Shown piece by piece: positions 33,261-42,633 of a stretch of DNA of 64,000 nucleotides (its first letter is position 1; each line of letters opens with the position of its first letter). This stretch comes from Shewanella pneumatophori. GTDB taxonomy: Bacteria > Pseudomonadota > Gammaproteobacteria > Enterobacterales > Shewanellaceae. The DNA lies in NCBI RefSeq assembly GCF_023283895.1, contig NZ_JAKILB010000003.1, positions 310,001 to 374,000 of the forward strand, read 5' to 3'. The notes beneath the pieces are model-generated. The model had not been told where the DNA came from. It was given only the letters and a program-made list of their open reading frames with translations, and ran no database searches. The position numbers and the translations under genes are program-made.

Positions 33261-35060
33261 ATGAGCATACCTTTTACTAATCCGTTACCTATTCCTGTTC
33301 TCGGATTCTGCGCCTACAGCGGCACAGGCAAGACCACATTATTAAAGCAATTAATCCCTGAGCTTAATCGCCGCGGTGTGCGACTCGCAGTCATCAAGCA
33401 TGCTCATCATAATTTCGACGTCGATATTCCCGGCAAAGACAGCTATGAAATGCGCAAAGCTGGCGCCAAACAGATGCTAGTAGCCTCACATGTTCGCTGG
33501 GCATTAATGACCGAAGACGCCAAAGACGGCGACCCAGAATTACCGCATTTGCTCAAACAGATTGAAGCCGACAAGGTTGATATCGTTCTCGTTGAAGGCT
33601 TTAAAAAGCTCGAACTACCAAAGATTGAACTGCACCGCGCCGCTCATGGCAAACCTTTCATCCACACTCACGATGACAACATTCAAGCCATAGCCTGCTG
33701 TGATGACACAGAATTACCGAGCGAACTGCGCCGTTTAGACATTAACAACATTGAGCAAATTGCTGATTACGTGGGCGAGTACATTGCCACATGGCAGCCT
33801 TGCCCTGTTGATCTACCAATGGCGCCGACTTGTGGCTGTGAATTAGATACCAGTACAACGCTGTCTGTACGCCAAGGTATTGATAAGATTTTATCTTACG
33901 TTAAACCAGTTACAGCTACCGAAGTGGTTGATCTGGACGAATTAGAAAACCGCGTATTAGCCAGCGATGCAATTTCACCTGTAGATGTGCCGCAGCACAC
34001 CAATTCAGCGATGGACGGTTACGCATTTAAGCTAAGCGACAGCGCCGATGCATCATACAAGATGGTTGGTGAAGTCATGGCAGGCCACGCTTACAACGGC
34101 ACCCTGCAAGCCGGTGAAGCTGTACGCATTATGACTGGCGCACCAGTGCCAGCAGGCGCAGATACCATTCAACTACGCGAGCTTGCCAACGAGCAAGACG
34201 GCGCAGTGCGCTTTGAAGGTGAGCTAAGCCTTGGTCAGCATATCCGCTTAGCCGGTGAAGACATTGCCCAAGGCGCAACCGCACTTGCAGCACATTCACG
34301 CTTACACGCTGCCGAGCAAGGTTTATTAGCCTCACTTGGTTTTGGCGAGCTACCAGTATTTAAGCGCCCTAAAATTGCCGTGTTTTCAACTGGCGATGAA
34401 GTTTGCCAACCAGGCGAGCCACTAAAAGCCAACTGCATTTTTGACTCAAACCGCTACACCATTAAATCAATGGCAAAAAAGCTAGGTTGTGAAGTCATCG
34501 ACTTAGGCATTATTCAAGACTCAGAAGCGGCACTAGCACAAGCGTTAAAAGATGGCGCAGCACAGGCTGACATCGTCATCAGTTCGGGCGGCGTATCAGT
34601 TGGCGACGCCGACTACATCAAAACCGTGCTTGAGCAAGTGGGCCAAATTAACTTCTGGCGTATCAACATGCGTCCGGGTCGCCCACTAGCCTTTGGTCAA
34701 ATCGACGATAGCTTATTCTTCGGTTTACCGGGTAACCCAGTAGCAGTGATGGTGTCGTTCCTGCAGTTTGTTCAGCCAGCCATTCGTAAGCTTGCCGGCG
34801 AGCAAAACTGGAGCCACACCATGGTGCCAGCGATTACCGACAAACCACTACGTAGCCGCACAGGCCGCACAGAGTTTACTCGCGGCGTGTACCACCTAGC
34901 GGCAGACGGCAAGTTACATGTAACTACAACAGGTGCTCAGGGCTCAGGGATGCTTAGCTCAATGGTAAAAGGAAACTGTCTCATCGTGATAAGCGAAAAA
35001 GATGATCAGTTAAATCCAGGTGACACAGTTTATATTCAACCTTTTGCCGACCTTCTATAG
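33261..35060 (+). CDS. mobB-moeA: Fused MobB-MoeA protein
   Basis: 599 aa. Residues about 1-175 are MobB (P-loop CAYSGTGKTTLL, then HAHHNFDVDIPGKDSYEMRKAGA and VEGFKKLELPKIELHR). Residues about 195-599 are MoeA, the molybdopterin molybdotransferase that inserts the metal (NSAMDGYAF, IMTGAPVPAGADTIQ, FSTGDEV, SSGGVSVGDADY, MRPGRPLAFGQ, GLPGNPVAVMVSF). A linker with Cys residues (CPVDLPMAPTCGCELD) joins them. The fusion couples metal insertion to guanylylation. In this operon with tup it may favour tungsten loading (inference). Confidence 0.9.
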   Translation: MSIPFTNPLPIPVLGFCAYSGTGKTTLLKQLIPELNRRGVRLAVIKHAHHNFDVDIPGKDSYEMRKAGAKQMLVASHVRWALMTEDAKDGDPELPHLLKQIEADKVDIVLVEGFKKLELPKIELHRAAHGKPFIHTHDDNIQAIACCDDTELPSELRRLDINNIEQIADYVGEYIATWQPCPVDLPMAPTCGCELDTSTTLSVRQGIDKILSYVKPVTATEVVDLDELENRVLASDAISPVDVPQHTNSAMDGYAFKLSDSADASYKMVGEVMAGHAYNGTLQAGEAVRIMTGAPVPAGADTIQLRELANEQDGAVRFEGELSLGQHIRLAGEDIAQGATALAAHSRLHAAEQGLLASLGFGELPVFKRPKIAVFSTGDEVCQPGEPLKANCIFDSNRYTIKSMAKKLGCEVIDLGIIQDSEAALAQALKDGAAQADIVISSGGVSVGDADYIKTVLEQVGQINFWRINMRPGRPLAFGQIDDSLFFGLPGNPVAVMVSFLQFVQPAIRKLAGEQNWSHTMVPAITDKPLRSRTGRTEFTRGVYHLAADGKLHVTTTGAQGSGMLSSMVKGNCLIVISEKDDQLNPGDTVYIQPFADLL

Positions 35061-35080
35061 AGGTCATGTAGGTAGCTAGT

Positions 35081-36067
35081 ATGAGTTTGATCGTTGACAC
35101 TTTTGGTCGCACGGTAGAGTACCTGCGCCTTTCAGTCACTGACCGCTGCGATTTTCGCTGCGTGTATTGCATGACAGAAGACCCATGCTTTTTAGGCAAA
35201 GACCATGTGCTTAGCCTTGAAGAGTTAGCTTGGGTCGCACAAGCCTTTACCGAGTTAGGCGTAAAGAAAATCCGCCTAACCGGTGGCGAACCCTTAGTGC
35301 GCACCGACTGTGATCAATTGGTCAAACTACTAGGTAAGCTGCCGGGTCTTGAAGAGTTGTCGATGACCACCAACGGATCGCGTTTAACCCGTTTTGCTGC
35401 AGAGATGCACGACTCAGGCTTAAACCGCCTTAACATTAGTCTCGACACCCTAAAACCAGACCTGTTCACCAGCTTAACCCGCAACGGTAAAGTCGACCGC
35501 GTCATCGCCGGCATCGACGCCGCCATTGCCGCAGGATTTAAGAAGATTAAGATCAACGCGGTAATTCTGCGTGGGCAAAACGACGATGAAGTATTAGATC
35601 TCATCGAATTTTGCCGCGACCGCGACCTAGACATCGCCTTTATCGAAGAGATGCCATTAGGCGTGATTGATGAGCGCAAACGCAGCCGTCATTGCAGCAG
35701 CAAAGAGATCCAAGACATTATCAGTGAGCGTTACCCACTAACCGTATCAGATAGACGCACAGGCGGCCCAGCGCGTTACTTCACCATGCCGGGCAGCGAT
35801 ATTCACGTTGGCTTTATCTCGCCCCACAGCAACAACTTCTGCCACGAATGCAACCGCGTCCGTGTCACGGTAGAGGGCAGGTTGTTATTGTGTTTAGGCA
35901 ATGAAAACTCAGTAGACTTGAAAGCGATAGTGCGTGAATTCCCCGGCAACATTGAAAAGCTCAAGACAGCGATTCTTGAAGGTATTCAACACAAGCCTAA
36001 AGAACATCATTTTGACCCAAATGGGGAAACACAGATCTTGCGGTTTATGAACGCAACGGGTGGTTAA
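35081..36067 (+). CDS. moaA: GTP 3',8-cyclase MoaA (tungstate-operon copy)
   Basis: 328 aa radical SAM enzyme for the first step of molybdopterin synthesis. N-terminal cluster motif CDFRCVYC, SAM motif TGGEPLVR, C-terminal cluster Cys in NNFCHECNRVRVTVEGRLLLCLG, and the essential Gly-Gly end (NATGG). About 20 bp after mobB-moeA. A second, clearly different moaA lies at 50881, so the cell has two. Its last 27 codons and following terminator are duplicated 600 bp downstream. Confidence 0.9.
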   Translation: MSLIVDTFGRTVEYLRLSVTDRCDFRCVYCMTEDPCFLGKDHVLSLEELAWVAQAFTELGVKKIRLTGGEPLVRTDCDQLVKLLGKLPGLEELSMTTNGSRLTRFAAEMHDSGLNRLNISLDTLKPDLFTSLTRNGKVDRVIAGIDAAIAAGFKKIKINAVILRGQNDDEVLDLIEFCRDRDLDIAFIEEMPLGVIDERKRSRHCSSKEIQDIISERYPLTVSDRRTGGPARYFTMPGSDIHVGFISPHSNNFCHECNRVRVTVEGRLLLCLGNENSVDLKAIVREFPGNIEKLKTAILEGIQHKPKEHHFDPNGETQILRFMNATGG

Positions 36068-36156
36068 CTGTTGCTTGAACAGTTTCTTTTCGCTTGGCTT
36101 GTTGCGGTGGTTTCTGTTACCACAGTAGTTGACTGTTAGCTTGTGCTACATACACA

Positions 36157-36184
36157 AAACCCGACGTAACAGTCGGGTTTTATA
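36157..36184 (+). terminator. Terminator after moaA
   Basis: AAAACCCGAC and GTCGGGTTTT pair across GTAACA. A near copy is found at 36838. Confidence 0.85.
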
Positions 36185-36225
36185 TAAATAGTTAATGAGT
36201 AGCTACATACTAAACTCGTTACAGT

Positions 36226-36501
36226 TTAATTTTTACTAGCTCTTTCCTTTTTTTGAGCGCCGTTATAAATGCACATTGCTGAGTTATAATCGTTATAAGC
36301 AATTGCATAATTAAAATCGCAAAAATAGGCCGGATGCTTAGTTGCCACTGCGTCACCTGCTTTACAAATATCCTGCATTCCCTCAACTAACGAATCATTG
36401 TTAGTACCAAGACATGCCATCCCTGAAGTCTTATCCCCACAACCAGATAAAACACTAAGAGTTGCAGCTAAAATCAGTACATTCTTAATTCTAAGTTTCA
36501 T
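36226..36501 (-). CDS. Small predicted lipoprotein
   Basis: 91 aa, not recognised. Lipobox LSGC at residues 18-21 after a basic, hydrophobic signal, so the mature protein should be lipid-anchored. Five further Cys (in MACLG, DICKAG, YFCDF and AMCIY) suggest disulfides. It lies on the opposite strand between the intact end of moaA and a duplicated moaA end, so it was probably gained with the segment 36185-36660. Function unknown. Confidence 0.65.
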   Translation of the reverse strand: MKLRIKNVLILAATLSVLSGCGDKTSGMACLGTNNDSLVEGMQDICKAGDAVATKHPAYFCDFNYAIAYNDYNSAMCIYNGAQKKERASKN

Positions 36502-36658
36502 TTTGATTTCCTATCGTCTTAAAACAATGAGTTAAACTCGTTAACGGTGGCAAAATAATGCCCCATAAAAAGGCTGAAATCCATCAGATTTTCAAATATA
36601 AATTATGTACATCAATACATTATGTCAGGATATAAATTGGGTACTTAATTAGATATGT

Positions 36659-36744
36659 GTATTCAACACAACCCTATAGAGCACCATTTTAACCCAAATG
36701 GGGAAACGCAGATATTACGCTCTATGAATGCAACAGGCGGTTGA
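36659..36744 (+). pseudogene. Duplicated 3' end of moaA
   Basis: Encodes IQHNPIEHHFNPNGETQILR then SMNATGG and a stop, matching the last 27 residues of the MoaA ending at 36067 with five differences. The similarity continues through the noncoding DNA to a copy of the same terminator. There is no start or upstream part of the gene. The remaining gap 36502-36658 is AT-rich with nothing else seen. Confidence 0.85.
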
Positions 36745-36837
36745 GTTAACTGGCGCTTGAACAGTTATTTGTCGCTTAGTTTGCTACGGTGGCTTCTGCA
36801 GCCACAGAGTTTGACTGTTAGCTTGTACTACATACAT

Positions 36838-36863
36838 AAAACCCGACGCAAATGTCGGGTTTT
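36838..36863 (+). terminator. Duplicated terminator
   Basis: AAACCCGAC and GTCGGGTTT pair across GCAAAT, with TTTTGTTTTT after. Second copy of the moaA terminator. Confidence 0.8.
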
Positions 36864-36923
36864 GTTTTTACTCTTTAAGCAAATTTAGATATGACATAAC
36901 GCTTAATATCATAGTGATATATT

Positions 36924-37352
36924 TTACTTCAATGAACTAGAGTCGATTAATTTTTGAAGCTGCACAGTTGCCAGTTTAGTTAGAGAACCCTGCGCAACTT
37001 TCCATACAGTTTCAATAGAGTTTTCTTTAAAATCTCCCTTTAAAGCATTCCAAATATCTTTTTGTTTTAAAGCTGATAAAAAGTCATAACCCTGCGATGT
37101 TAGCCTAACATGACAATCAAACCATGAAATAGCATCTGCATCATCCAAATCAGGTTCAAATGGTGAGCTACCGGTTCTAGTCAAATATTGAATGAAATTC
37201 TGATCTAAGAGTAATCCCATGTGAAAAGCAAATTCACTATTTATTGGAAAGTCATCACTTTCGAGCTGCGTGATAAGAGGGAAAGGCTTATCTATCACTT
37301 CAAATTGTTCAAGCAATTTTCTTAAATACTCAAAATTTACTTTCATACTCAT
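36924..37352 (-). CDS. DUF2513 domain-containing protein
   Basis: 142 aa. Fits DUF2513: a winged-helix-like start (YLRKLLEQFEVIDKP), FHMGLLLDQNFIQ, and the family segment VRLTSQGYDFLSALKQKDIWN near residues 84-104. Such proteins are common on mobile and phage-related DNA and their function is unknown. Placement between a duplicated moaA end and a long repeat agrees with accessory DNA. Single gene. Confidence 0.7.
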   Translation of the reverse strand: MSMKVNFEYLRKLLEQFEVIDKPFPLITQLESDDFPINSEFAFHMGLLLDQNFIQYLTRTGSSPFEPDLDDADAISWFDCHVRLTSQGYDFLSALKQKDIWNALKGDFKENSIETVWKVAQGSLTKLATVQLQKLIDSSSLK

Positions 37353-37611
37353 CCATACCTAAAAAATATATCACAATCTAGTAAATTGCAGTTTGGATAC
37401 GTTTACTATTCATACTGCTCTAGCTCTAGCTATATCAATTAATATTGATTAGCCCATCCCACCGAATATAAACCATTGTTTTAAATATTTATATTAAATG
37501 ACCCATGAAATTTCATTCAAATTAAAGTGTATTAAAAAAAGCAATGAAAGCAGCTTAGCTATCAAAATTGATACCTCTCATACACTAGCTTCTCGCTGCT
37601 AACATCTTGTG

Positions 37612-38185
37612 CAACTAATTGCCTGCGGCAGGCGTATGTGCAGATACTTCTGAGGCTCGCTTGTCGTCATCCTTGACCGCTCAACGAAAACATCCATGTT
37701 TTCGACGGCCTCAGCCGCATCTACACTGGGTTTGAAAAGCACAACCTTTCAACTTCTGCGTTAGACCTATTAAAAGAAAAAGACAAAACAAAGACACAGC
37801 AAGACCAACAACGACTCAAAGGTTACAGAAAACACCAATTTCCCCATCGAAGTTGCCGAAATACGGAAATGAAAATGCTGTGGAACCATCATGGATGATG
37901 GTTCAGGCTCAGCGGGACATGGATGTCCCATCTGAGCCGTTAGGCGATTTTTATTGGAGTATGAGGATCAACAACTTCGTCGGGGGCGGCAGGGGTGATC
38001 CAAGAGGGGATTGCTGTTGATCCCCTCTTGGCCGGGTGTGGGATGGAATCCCACGACTTTAATTGTTAGACGAAGTCTAACTTAAAGGTCAAGCGCAGCT
38101 TGATTGCCTAAAGTCAGGCGTAGCCTGATTAGAACTAATTGTTAGACAACGTCTAACCCACCACCCCAAGCGGTAGCTTGAAACC
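37612..38185. repeat. Long dispersed intergenic repeat, copy 3 (fullest)
   Basis: Most complete copy. Left part aligns with 3846-4250, right part with 5055-5400. Stems at 37883-37904 (GAACCATCAT/ATGATGGTTC), 37906-37938 (GGCTCAG/CTGAGCC outside GGGACAT/ATGTCCC), about 38000-38030 (CCAAGAGGGGAT/ATCCCCTCTTGG), then GTGGGATGGAATCCCAC. Mini-hairpins at 38065-38081, 38089-38103, 38114-38128, 38141-38157 and 38167-38180 follow. The remainder of the 37353-38256 gap (37353-37611) is AT-rich with nothing specific. Confidence 0.8.
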
Positions 38186-38256
38186 AACCATTTGTGGTTA
38201 AACCAACTTGAAGATACACTTATAAAACAACCATCCACATAACAATTACCCAAACA

Positions 38257-38709
38257 ATGGCACTCTCCCGCAAAAAGTGGAACAGCATCATAATCATGGC
38301 ATCAGTACTGATGATCTCCGTGTTGACTGTAATTGAAAAAAACAGTCAACAAATACCACTGCAAACCCAAGCTCTATTTGATAAAGCCGCGCCATTATCA
38401 CAACTGCAATACGGCGAGTTCTGGTTACAGAAACGCCAATCCGGTTGGCGTTGCAGCAGCGAAGTGCTCAACTGCTTAGAATGGGCTAACGCTTGGCAAC
38501 AAGTGCATATTTCAGCACTCACTGAAAAACCTGAAACCGCCGAAGAAGCAATTGAACTGGTGATCCAAGTGGATGATCTCGATGATGCGCAGCTATGGGT
38601 GCTGTTTCAACAACAAGGCTTATTAAAATCCCCAGCAGGCAACTGGTATCAAGTGCCACCTAGCCTACGCGAAGCACTCAAGCCAATTATTCGAGCCCAA
38701 GTAAACTAA
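38257..38709 (+). CDS. Hypothetical protein with N-terminal membrane anchor
   Basis: 150 aa, not recognised. One N-terminal membrane helix (about residues 9-26, IIIMASVLMISVLTVI), then a soluble periplasmic part with a Cys pair (GWRCSSEVLNCLEW) that may form a disulfide and an acidic segment VIQVDDLDDAQL. No good ribosome site precedes the ATG. It lies 102 bp upstream of mutM, same strand; a functional link is not shown. Confidence 0.65.
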   Translation: MALSRKKWNSIIIMASVLMISVLTVIEKNSQQIPLQTQALFDKAAPLSQLQYGEFWLQKRQSGWRCSSEVLNCLEWANAWQQVHISALTEKPETAEEAIELVIQVDDLDDAQLWVLFQQQGLLKSPAGNWYQVPPSLREALKPIIRAQVN

Positions 38710-38811
38710 TACCCAAATAAAAGCGTATTCGTTACTCTAGAACATCGCTGTTATGGGCAGCTGGTGCGACACATTATGCTAAACACGCAATAAGAAAAAG
38801 AGAGAGAATAA

Positions 38812-39627
38812 ATGCCGGAACTCCCCGAAGTTGAAGTAACTCGCCAAGGTGTATCGCCTTTCCTTATTGATAACCAAGTCACCGACTTAATTGTGCGTAA
38901 CCCGTCACTGCGCTGGCCGGTACCCGATATCGCCAAGCAGATTGTTGGCCAAACCATACGCAATGTACGTCGCCGTGCTAAGTACCTATTAATCGACACC
39001 GATGCTGGCACCACTATCGTGCATTTGGGCATGTCTGGCAGCTTACGGATTTTGCCGGCTTCCACCCCGGTTGAAAAACACGACCATATCGATTTAGTGC
39101 TCGCTAGCGGTAAAGCGCTGCGCTACAACGACCCAAGACGCTTTGGCGCTTGGCTATGGTGTGAACTGCCGGAACAAGCCCATCCATTATTAGCCAAATT
39201 AGGCCCTGAGCCGCTGACTGACGCGTTTAATGCCCCTTACCTATTAGAGAGCTTGGCCAATAAGAAAAAGGCCATCAAGCTATGCTTGATGGACAATCAT
39301 ATTGTGGTTGGCGTAGGCAATATTTACGCTAATGAAGCATTGTTTGCCGCTGGTATTCACCCACAAGCAGAAGCGGGTAAAGTCGATGCTGAGCGAATTG
39401 AGGTGTTAGTAGCTGAAGTGAAGCAGATCCTTGCTGGTGCAATCAAGCAAGGCGGCACCACCTTAAAAGATTTTACCAATGCAGATGGTAAGCCTGGTTA
39501 TTTTGCGCAGAAGCTGCATGTATATGGTCGCGGCGGTGAAACTTGTACTCAATGTGGCCACCTGCTTAGTGAAATCAAACTTGGCCAGCGGGCAACGGTT
39601 TTCTGTAGTTTGTGCCAGCAAAAATAA
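38812..39627 (+). CDS. mutM: Formamidopyrimidine-DNA glycosylase
   Basis: 271 aa. Removes 8-oxoguanine and formamidopyrimidines and cleaves the abasic site. Catalytic PELPEVE at the N-terminus (Pro2, Glu3), the conserved Lys in [11 protein letters not shown] near residue 57, [13 protein letters not shown] near 165 for DNA contact, and a C-terminal zinc finger [24 protein letters not shown]. Length normal. Stands between a hypothetical gene and a convergent membrane-protein gene. Confidence 0.95.
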   Translation: MPELPEVEVTRQGVSPFLIDNQVTDLIVRNPSLRWPVPDIAKQIVGQTIRNVRRRAKYLLIDTDAGTTIVHLGMSGSLRILPASTPVEKHDHIDLVLASGKALRYNDPRRFGAWLWCELPEQAHPLLAKLGPEPLTDAFNAPYLLESLANKKKAIKLCLMDNHIVVGVGNIYANEALFAAGIHPQAEAGKVDAERIEVLVAEVKQILAGAIKQGGTTLKDFTNADGKPGYFAQKLHVYGRGGETCTQCGHLLSEIKLGQRATVFCSLCQQK

Positions 39628-39664
39628 CTAGCCAGCACATATCAACAACACTGAGTAAGCGAGA

Positions 39665-40336
39665 TTACTTTTCTTCAATGATCTCGCTGATCTGCTCTCT
39701 TAAGCGGGTTTTGTATAGGTAAAATGCGATGATTGAGGCGCAGACAAATAACCCGCCGCTAATCAGCAAACTAGTATTATCCGATAGCCCCAGCCCTGCT
39801 CCCGCAAAGCTAAACACCATCATTTGCGGAATAAAGCCAATACCACTGCCAATGAAAAAGCGCCAAGCACTAATATGAGTTGAACCCGCTGCCAGATTAG
39901 TCAAAAAGTTACTGCTTAGTGGCAAGATGCGGATCATAATCATCTTTAAAATCGTACGATGCACAATCAAGTTTTCTAGACTCGTGAGCTTAGATTGAAA
40001 GCGTTTTTTTAAGCTATCTCTAAACACAAATCGGGCAAAATAAAAGGTGATTACACAGCCTAGTAGTGCCGATAAGCTACCGATTAGCGCGCCTTTGATA
40101 CCGCCGAGCGCAAAACCAAAGGCAAATGCCATAAACTGCCTTGGTCCACCAACACTGGTATACGCAGCGCCGACTAAAAACAGCACCAGCAAGCCTTTAT
40201 TACCTTGTTCAGCTAAGTAATCTGCCAGCCAATTGGTATCAGTAAATGAGCTAAAGATACCCTGTTTGAACGCGTAGATAGCCAGCGACACCACGGTAAT
40301 AATTAATAATATTTTGCCAAAACGCTGCATAGCCAA
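39665..40336 (-). CDS. TVP38/TMEM64 family membrane protein
   Basis: 223 aa with four to five membrane helices, DedA-related superfamily. Core segment: GGPRQFMAFAFGFALGGIKGALIGSLSALLGCVITFYFARFVFRD (residues about 62-107), and RILPLSSNFLTNLAAGSTHIS near 136-156. Members are thought to act as lipid scramblases or transporters in envelope maintenance. Its stop is 37 bp from that of mutM, with which it converges. Confidence 0.85.
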   Translation of the reverse strand: MAMQRFGKILLIITVVSLAIYAFKQGIFSSFTDTNWLADYLAEQGNKGLLVLFLVGAAYTSVGGPRQFMAFAFGFALGGIKGALIGSLSALLGCVITFYFARFVFRDSLKKRFQSKLTSLENLIVHRTILKMIMIRILPLSSNFLTNLAAGSTHISAWRFFIGSGIGFIPQMMVFSFAGAGLGLSDNTSLLISGGLFVCASIIAFYLYKTRLREQISEIIEEK

Positions 40337-40394
40337 TCCGCAATTATTGTTTAAATGCCTAAGCTGCTTGAGTCTTTATAGCAATCAGTAGCAG

Positions 40395-40424
40395 CAAAAA
40401 AGCCAACGTATTAACGTTGGCTTT
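40395..40424. terminator. Terminator after Wzi-like gene
   Basis: AAGCCAACG and CGTTGGCTT pair across TATTAA, with A-run and T-run on the sides, so it can work both ways. Confidence 0.8.
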
Positions 40425-40441
40425 TTTATAGTTAAAGCGAG

Positions 40442-41941
40442 TTAAAACTTATATTCGTACGTGCCAAATACCGTAGCATTGGTATCATTGTCTTGTACCT
40501 CAAACTCCGACTGAGATACGCTGCCACCAACGCTCATCATGCCGTACCAAATCGGCATCCGGTAGCTAAGCTCTAGCATCAACAAGTCCTCTTTTAGAGG
40601 TTGCGGTGCCCAGCCATGAGTAGGACTCTTACCATCTTTGTTCAACTGCGCATAACGCAGCAGTGAGGTAAAACCTTTGCTATTGGCGAACTGGCCAATT
40701 AAACCTAATACATACACATTAGCATCGCTGTCATAGGTGCTACCTAATGCACGACCATAGTAACGTGAACCGCTTCTATAAGTTGAGTGCTCGTAGAAGC
40801 AGTTGAACGCGTTTTCGTCTTCGCCACAAAATACCATGGTATCTGTATATTCGAGGAACAACTTATATTGCTGACCTTCTAAGTTGAAACGCGTGTCGGC
40901 ACCAAATAACTTGCCGCAATCTGCGATATCCCAAGGTGCAGAGCCATTAGAATCTTCACAGGTTCTTTGGTAGTACACACCGAACGGTACATCGTACCAA
41001 GTGTCGCTAAAACGAATATCGTAACCAGCTATCTGATTACCGTAGTTAGTACAGCCCACTTCATCTGAATTGTCTGCACGGCAATCTTTTTGTCCAGTAA
41101 TCGACTTGATTGCGCTATCCCAACTACATTCTTGGCCATCACCACAAAACTGCGTGGTCCAAGATACGCCCATTTCTAATTGTTCAAACGGACGAATTGA
41201 GCCGCGAAAGTTCCACAAAAGCGCATTGGGAGCATAACGCTCCTCTTCAAACATGCTTACCCCTGCGGTAAACGTCCACGGACCGAGCCAAGATAACCAA
41301 GGCGTTTCAAAGGCTGCAGCGTTATTACGGCTAAGCATTAATGATGGCATAGGTCGCGCGTTATTCGATTTATGCAGTGATGAGTCAAAGCTTGGCCCCC
41401 ACCATTGCTCAATAGCGCCAAAAGTGAACATCCAATTACCTAGCGCCATTGCTAGATAAGAGTCATCAAAACGAAACTCTTCATCATCTTCAGGGTCGTA
41501 ATTGGCCGATGCTGAAACTTTATAGGCAAAGCGCTCACCTAAGTATTCATACGATGCACTAGCTTCACCTTGTTCGCGGTAATCAGAACCAAAGTGTTGA
41601 AAACGTGCGGCATCACTACCAGCTGCGAGTTTGACGCTAACATTACCGCGATTATCGACCGCATTACGGTAGTAATAGTTCACACGTGAAAAGGCTTCAA
41701 TCAAAGCTGGACTTAGCTGTGATGGCTCTGCTTTTGCTAAATCAGCGCCAATACCTGACCACATTAAAGGGTAAGTATTTACCGGTACCGTGATAACCCC
41801 AGCATCTGCTAACGCTTGGATATCCGCTCTTAGGTAAATATCAGAAGTATCAACCCAAGGCGCTGCAGTTGCTAGGCTTGAGCATGCTACTGAAAGGACA
41901 GATAAACACTTAAAAGTTTTGCTTTGAATACGCTTCAACAT
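40442..41941 (-). CDS. Capsule assembly Wzi family outer-membrane protein
   Basis: 499 aa. Signal peptide to about residue 26 (ends ATAA), then the Wzi-type N-terminus PWVDTSDIYLRADIQALADAGVI, then a beta barrel that ends with Phe (FGTYEYKF). Wzi binds capsular or exopolysaccharide at the cell surface. Eight or more Cys in extracellular parts (for example FCGDGQECSW and CRADNSDEVGC) suggest disulfides. Six bases from the coaD stop, same strand. No polysaccharide genes are nearby. Confidence 0.8.
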   Translation of the reverse strand: MLKRIQSKTFKCLSVLSVACSSLATAAPWVDTSDIYLRADIQALADAGVITVPVNTYPLMWSGIGADLAKAEPSQLSPALIEAFSRVNYYYRNAVDNRGNVSVKLAAGSDAARFQHFGSDYREQGEASASYEYLGERFAYKVSASANYDPEDDEEFRFDDSYLAMALGNWMFTFGAIEQWWGPSFDSSLHKSNNARPMPSLMLSRNNAAAFETPWLSWLGPWTFTAGVSMFEEERYAPNALLWNFRGSIRPFEQLEMGVSWTTQFCGDGQECSWDSAIKSITGQKDCRADNSDEVGCTNYGNQIAGYDIRFSDTWYDVPFGVYYQRTCEDSNGSAPWDIADCGKLFGADTRFNLEGQQYKLFLEYTDTMVFCGEDENAFNCFYEHSTYRSGSRYYGRALGSTYDSDANVYVLGLIGQFANSKGFTSLLRYAQLNKDGKSPTHGWAPQPLKEDLLMLELSYRMPIWYGMMSVGGSVSQSEFEVQDNDTNATVFGTYEYKF

Positions 41942-41947
41942 AGATAA

Positions 41948-42448
<501 letters not shown>

Positions 42449-42476
42449 TTAGTAATTAGCGATAACTAAACTCAGC

Positions 42477-42496
42477 GCCCTGTTACAGGGCTTTTT
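42477..42496 (+). terminator. Orphan terminator-like hairpin
   Basis: GCCCTG-TTA-CAGGGC followed by TTTTT on the plus strand. Only minus-strand genes flank it, so what it would terminate is unclear. Confidence 0.5.
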
Positions 42497-42633
42497 AAGG
42501 GCTATATCCTACTCGTTATAGGCAGATTTGTGAATGAAAAAGCAGATTTACAGTAGATATCGTCGCGAATATTAACTTCTGTATAGAGCTTGCAGAACAT
42601 AGGTTAAACATTCTGTCTATCTGTGGTGAGTGG

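Noticed and set aside
37612..38185. CRISPR-like or tandem array of short repeats
   Set aside because: The short units are hairpins of changing sequence with no constant repeat or regular spacer and no cas genes.
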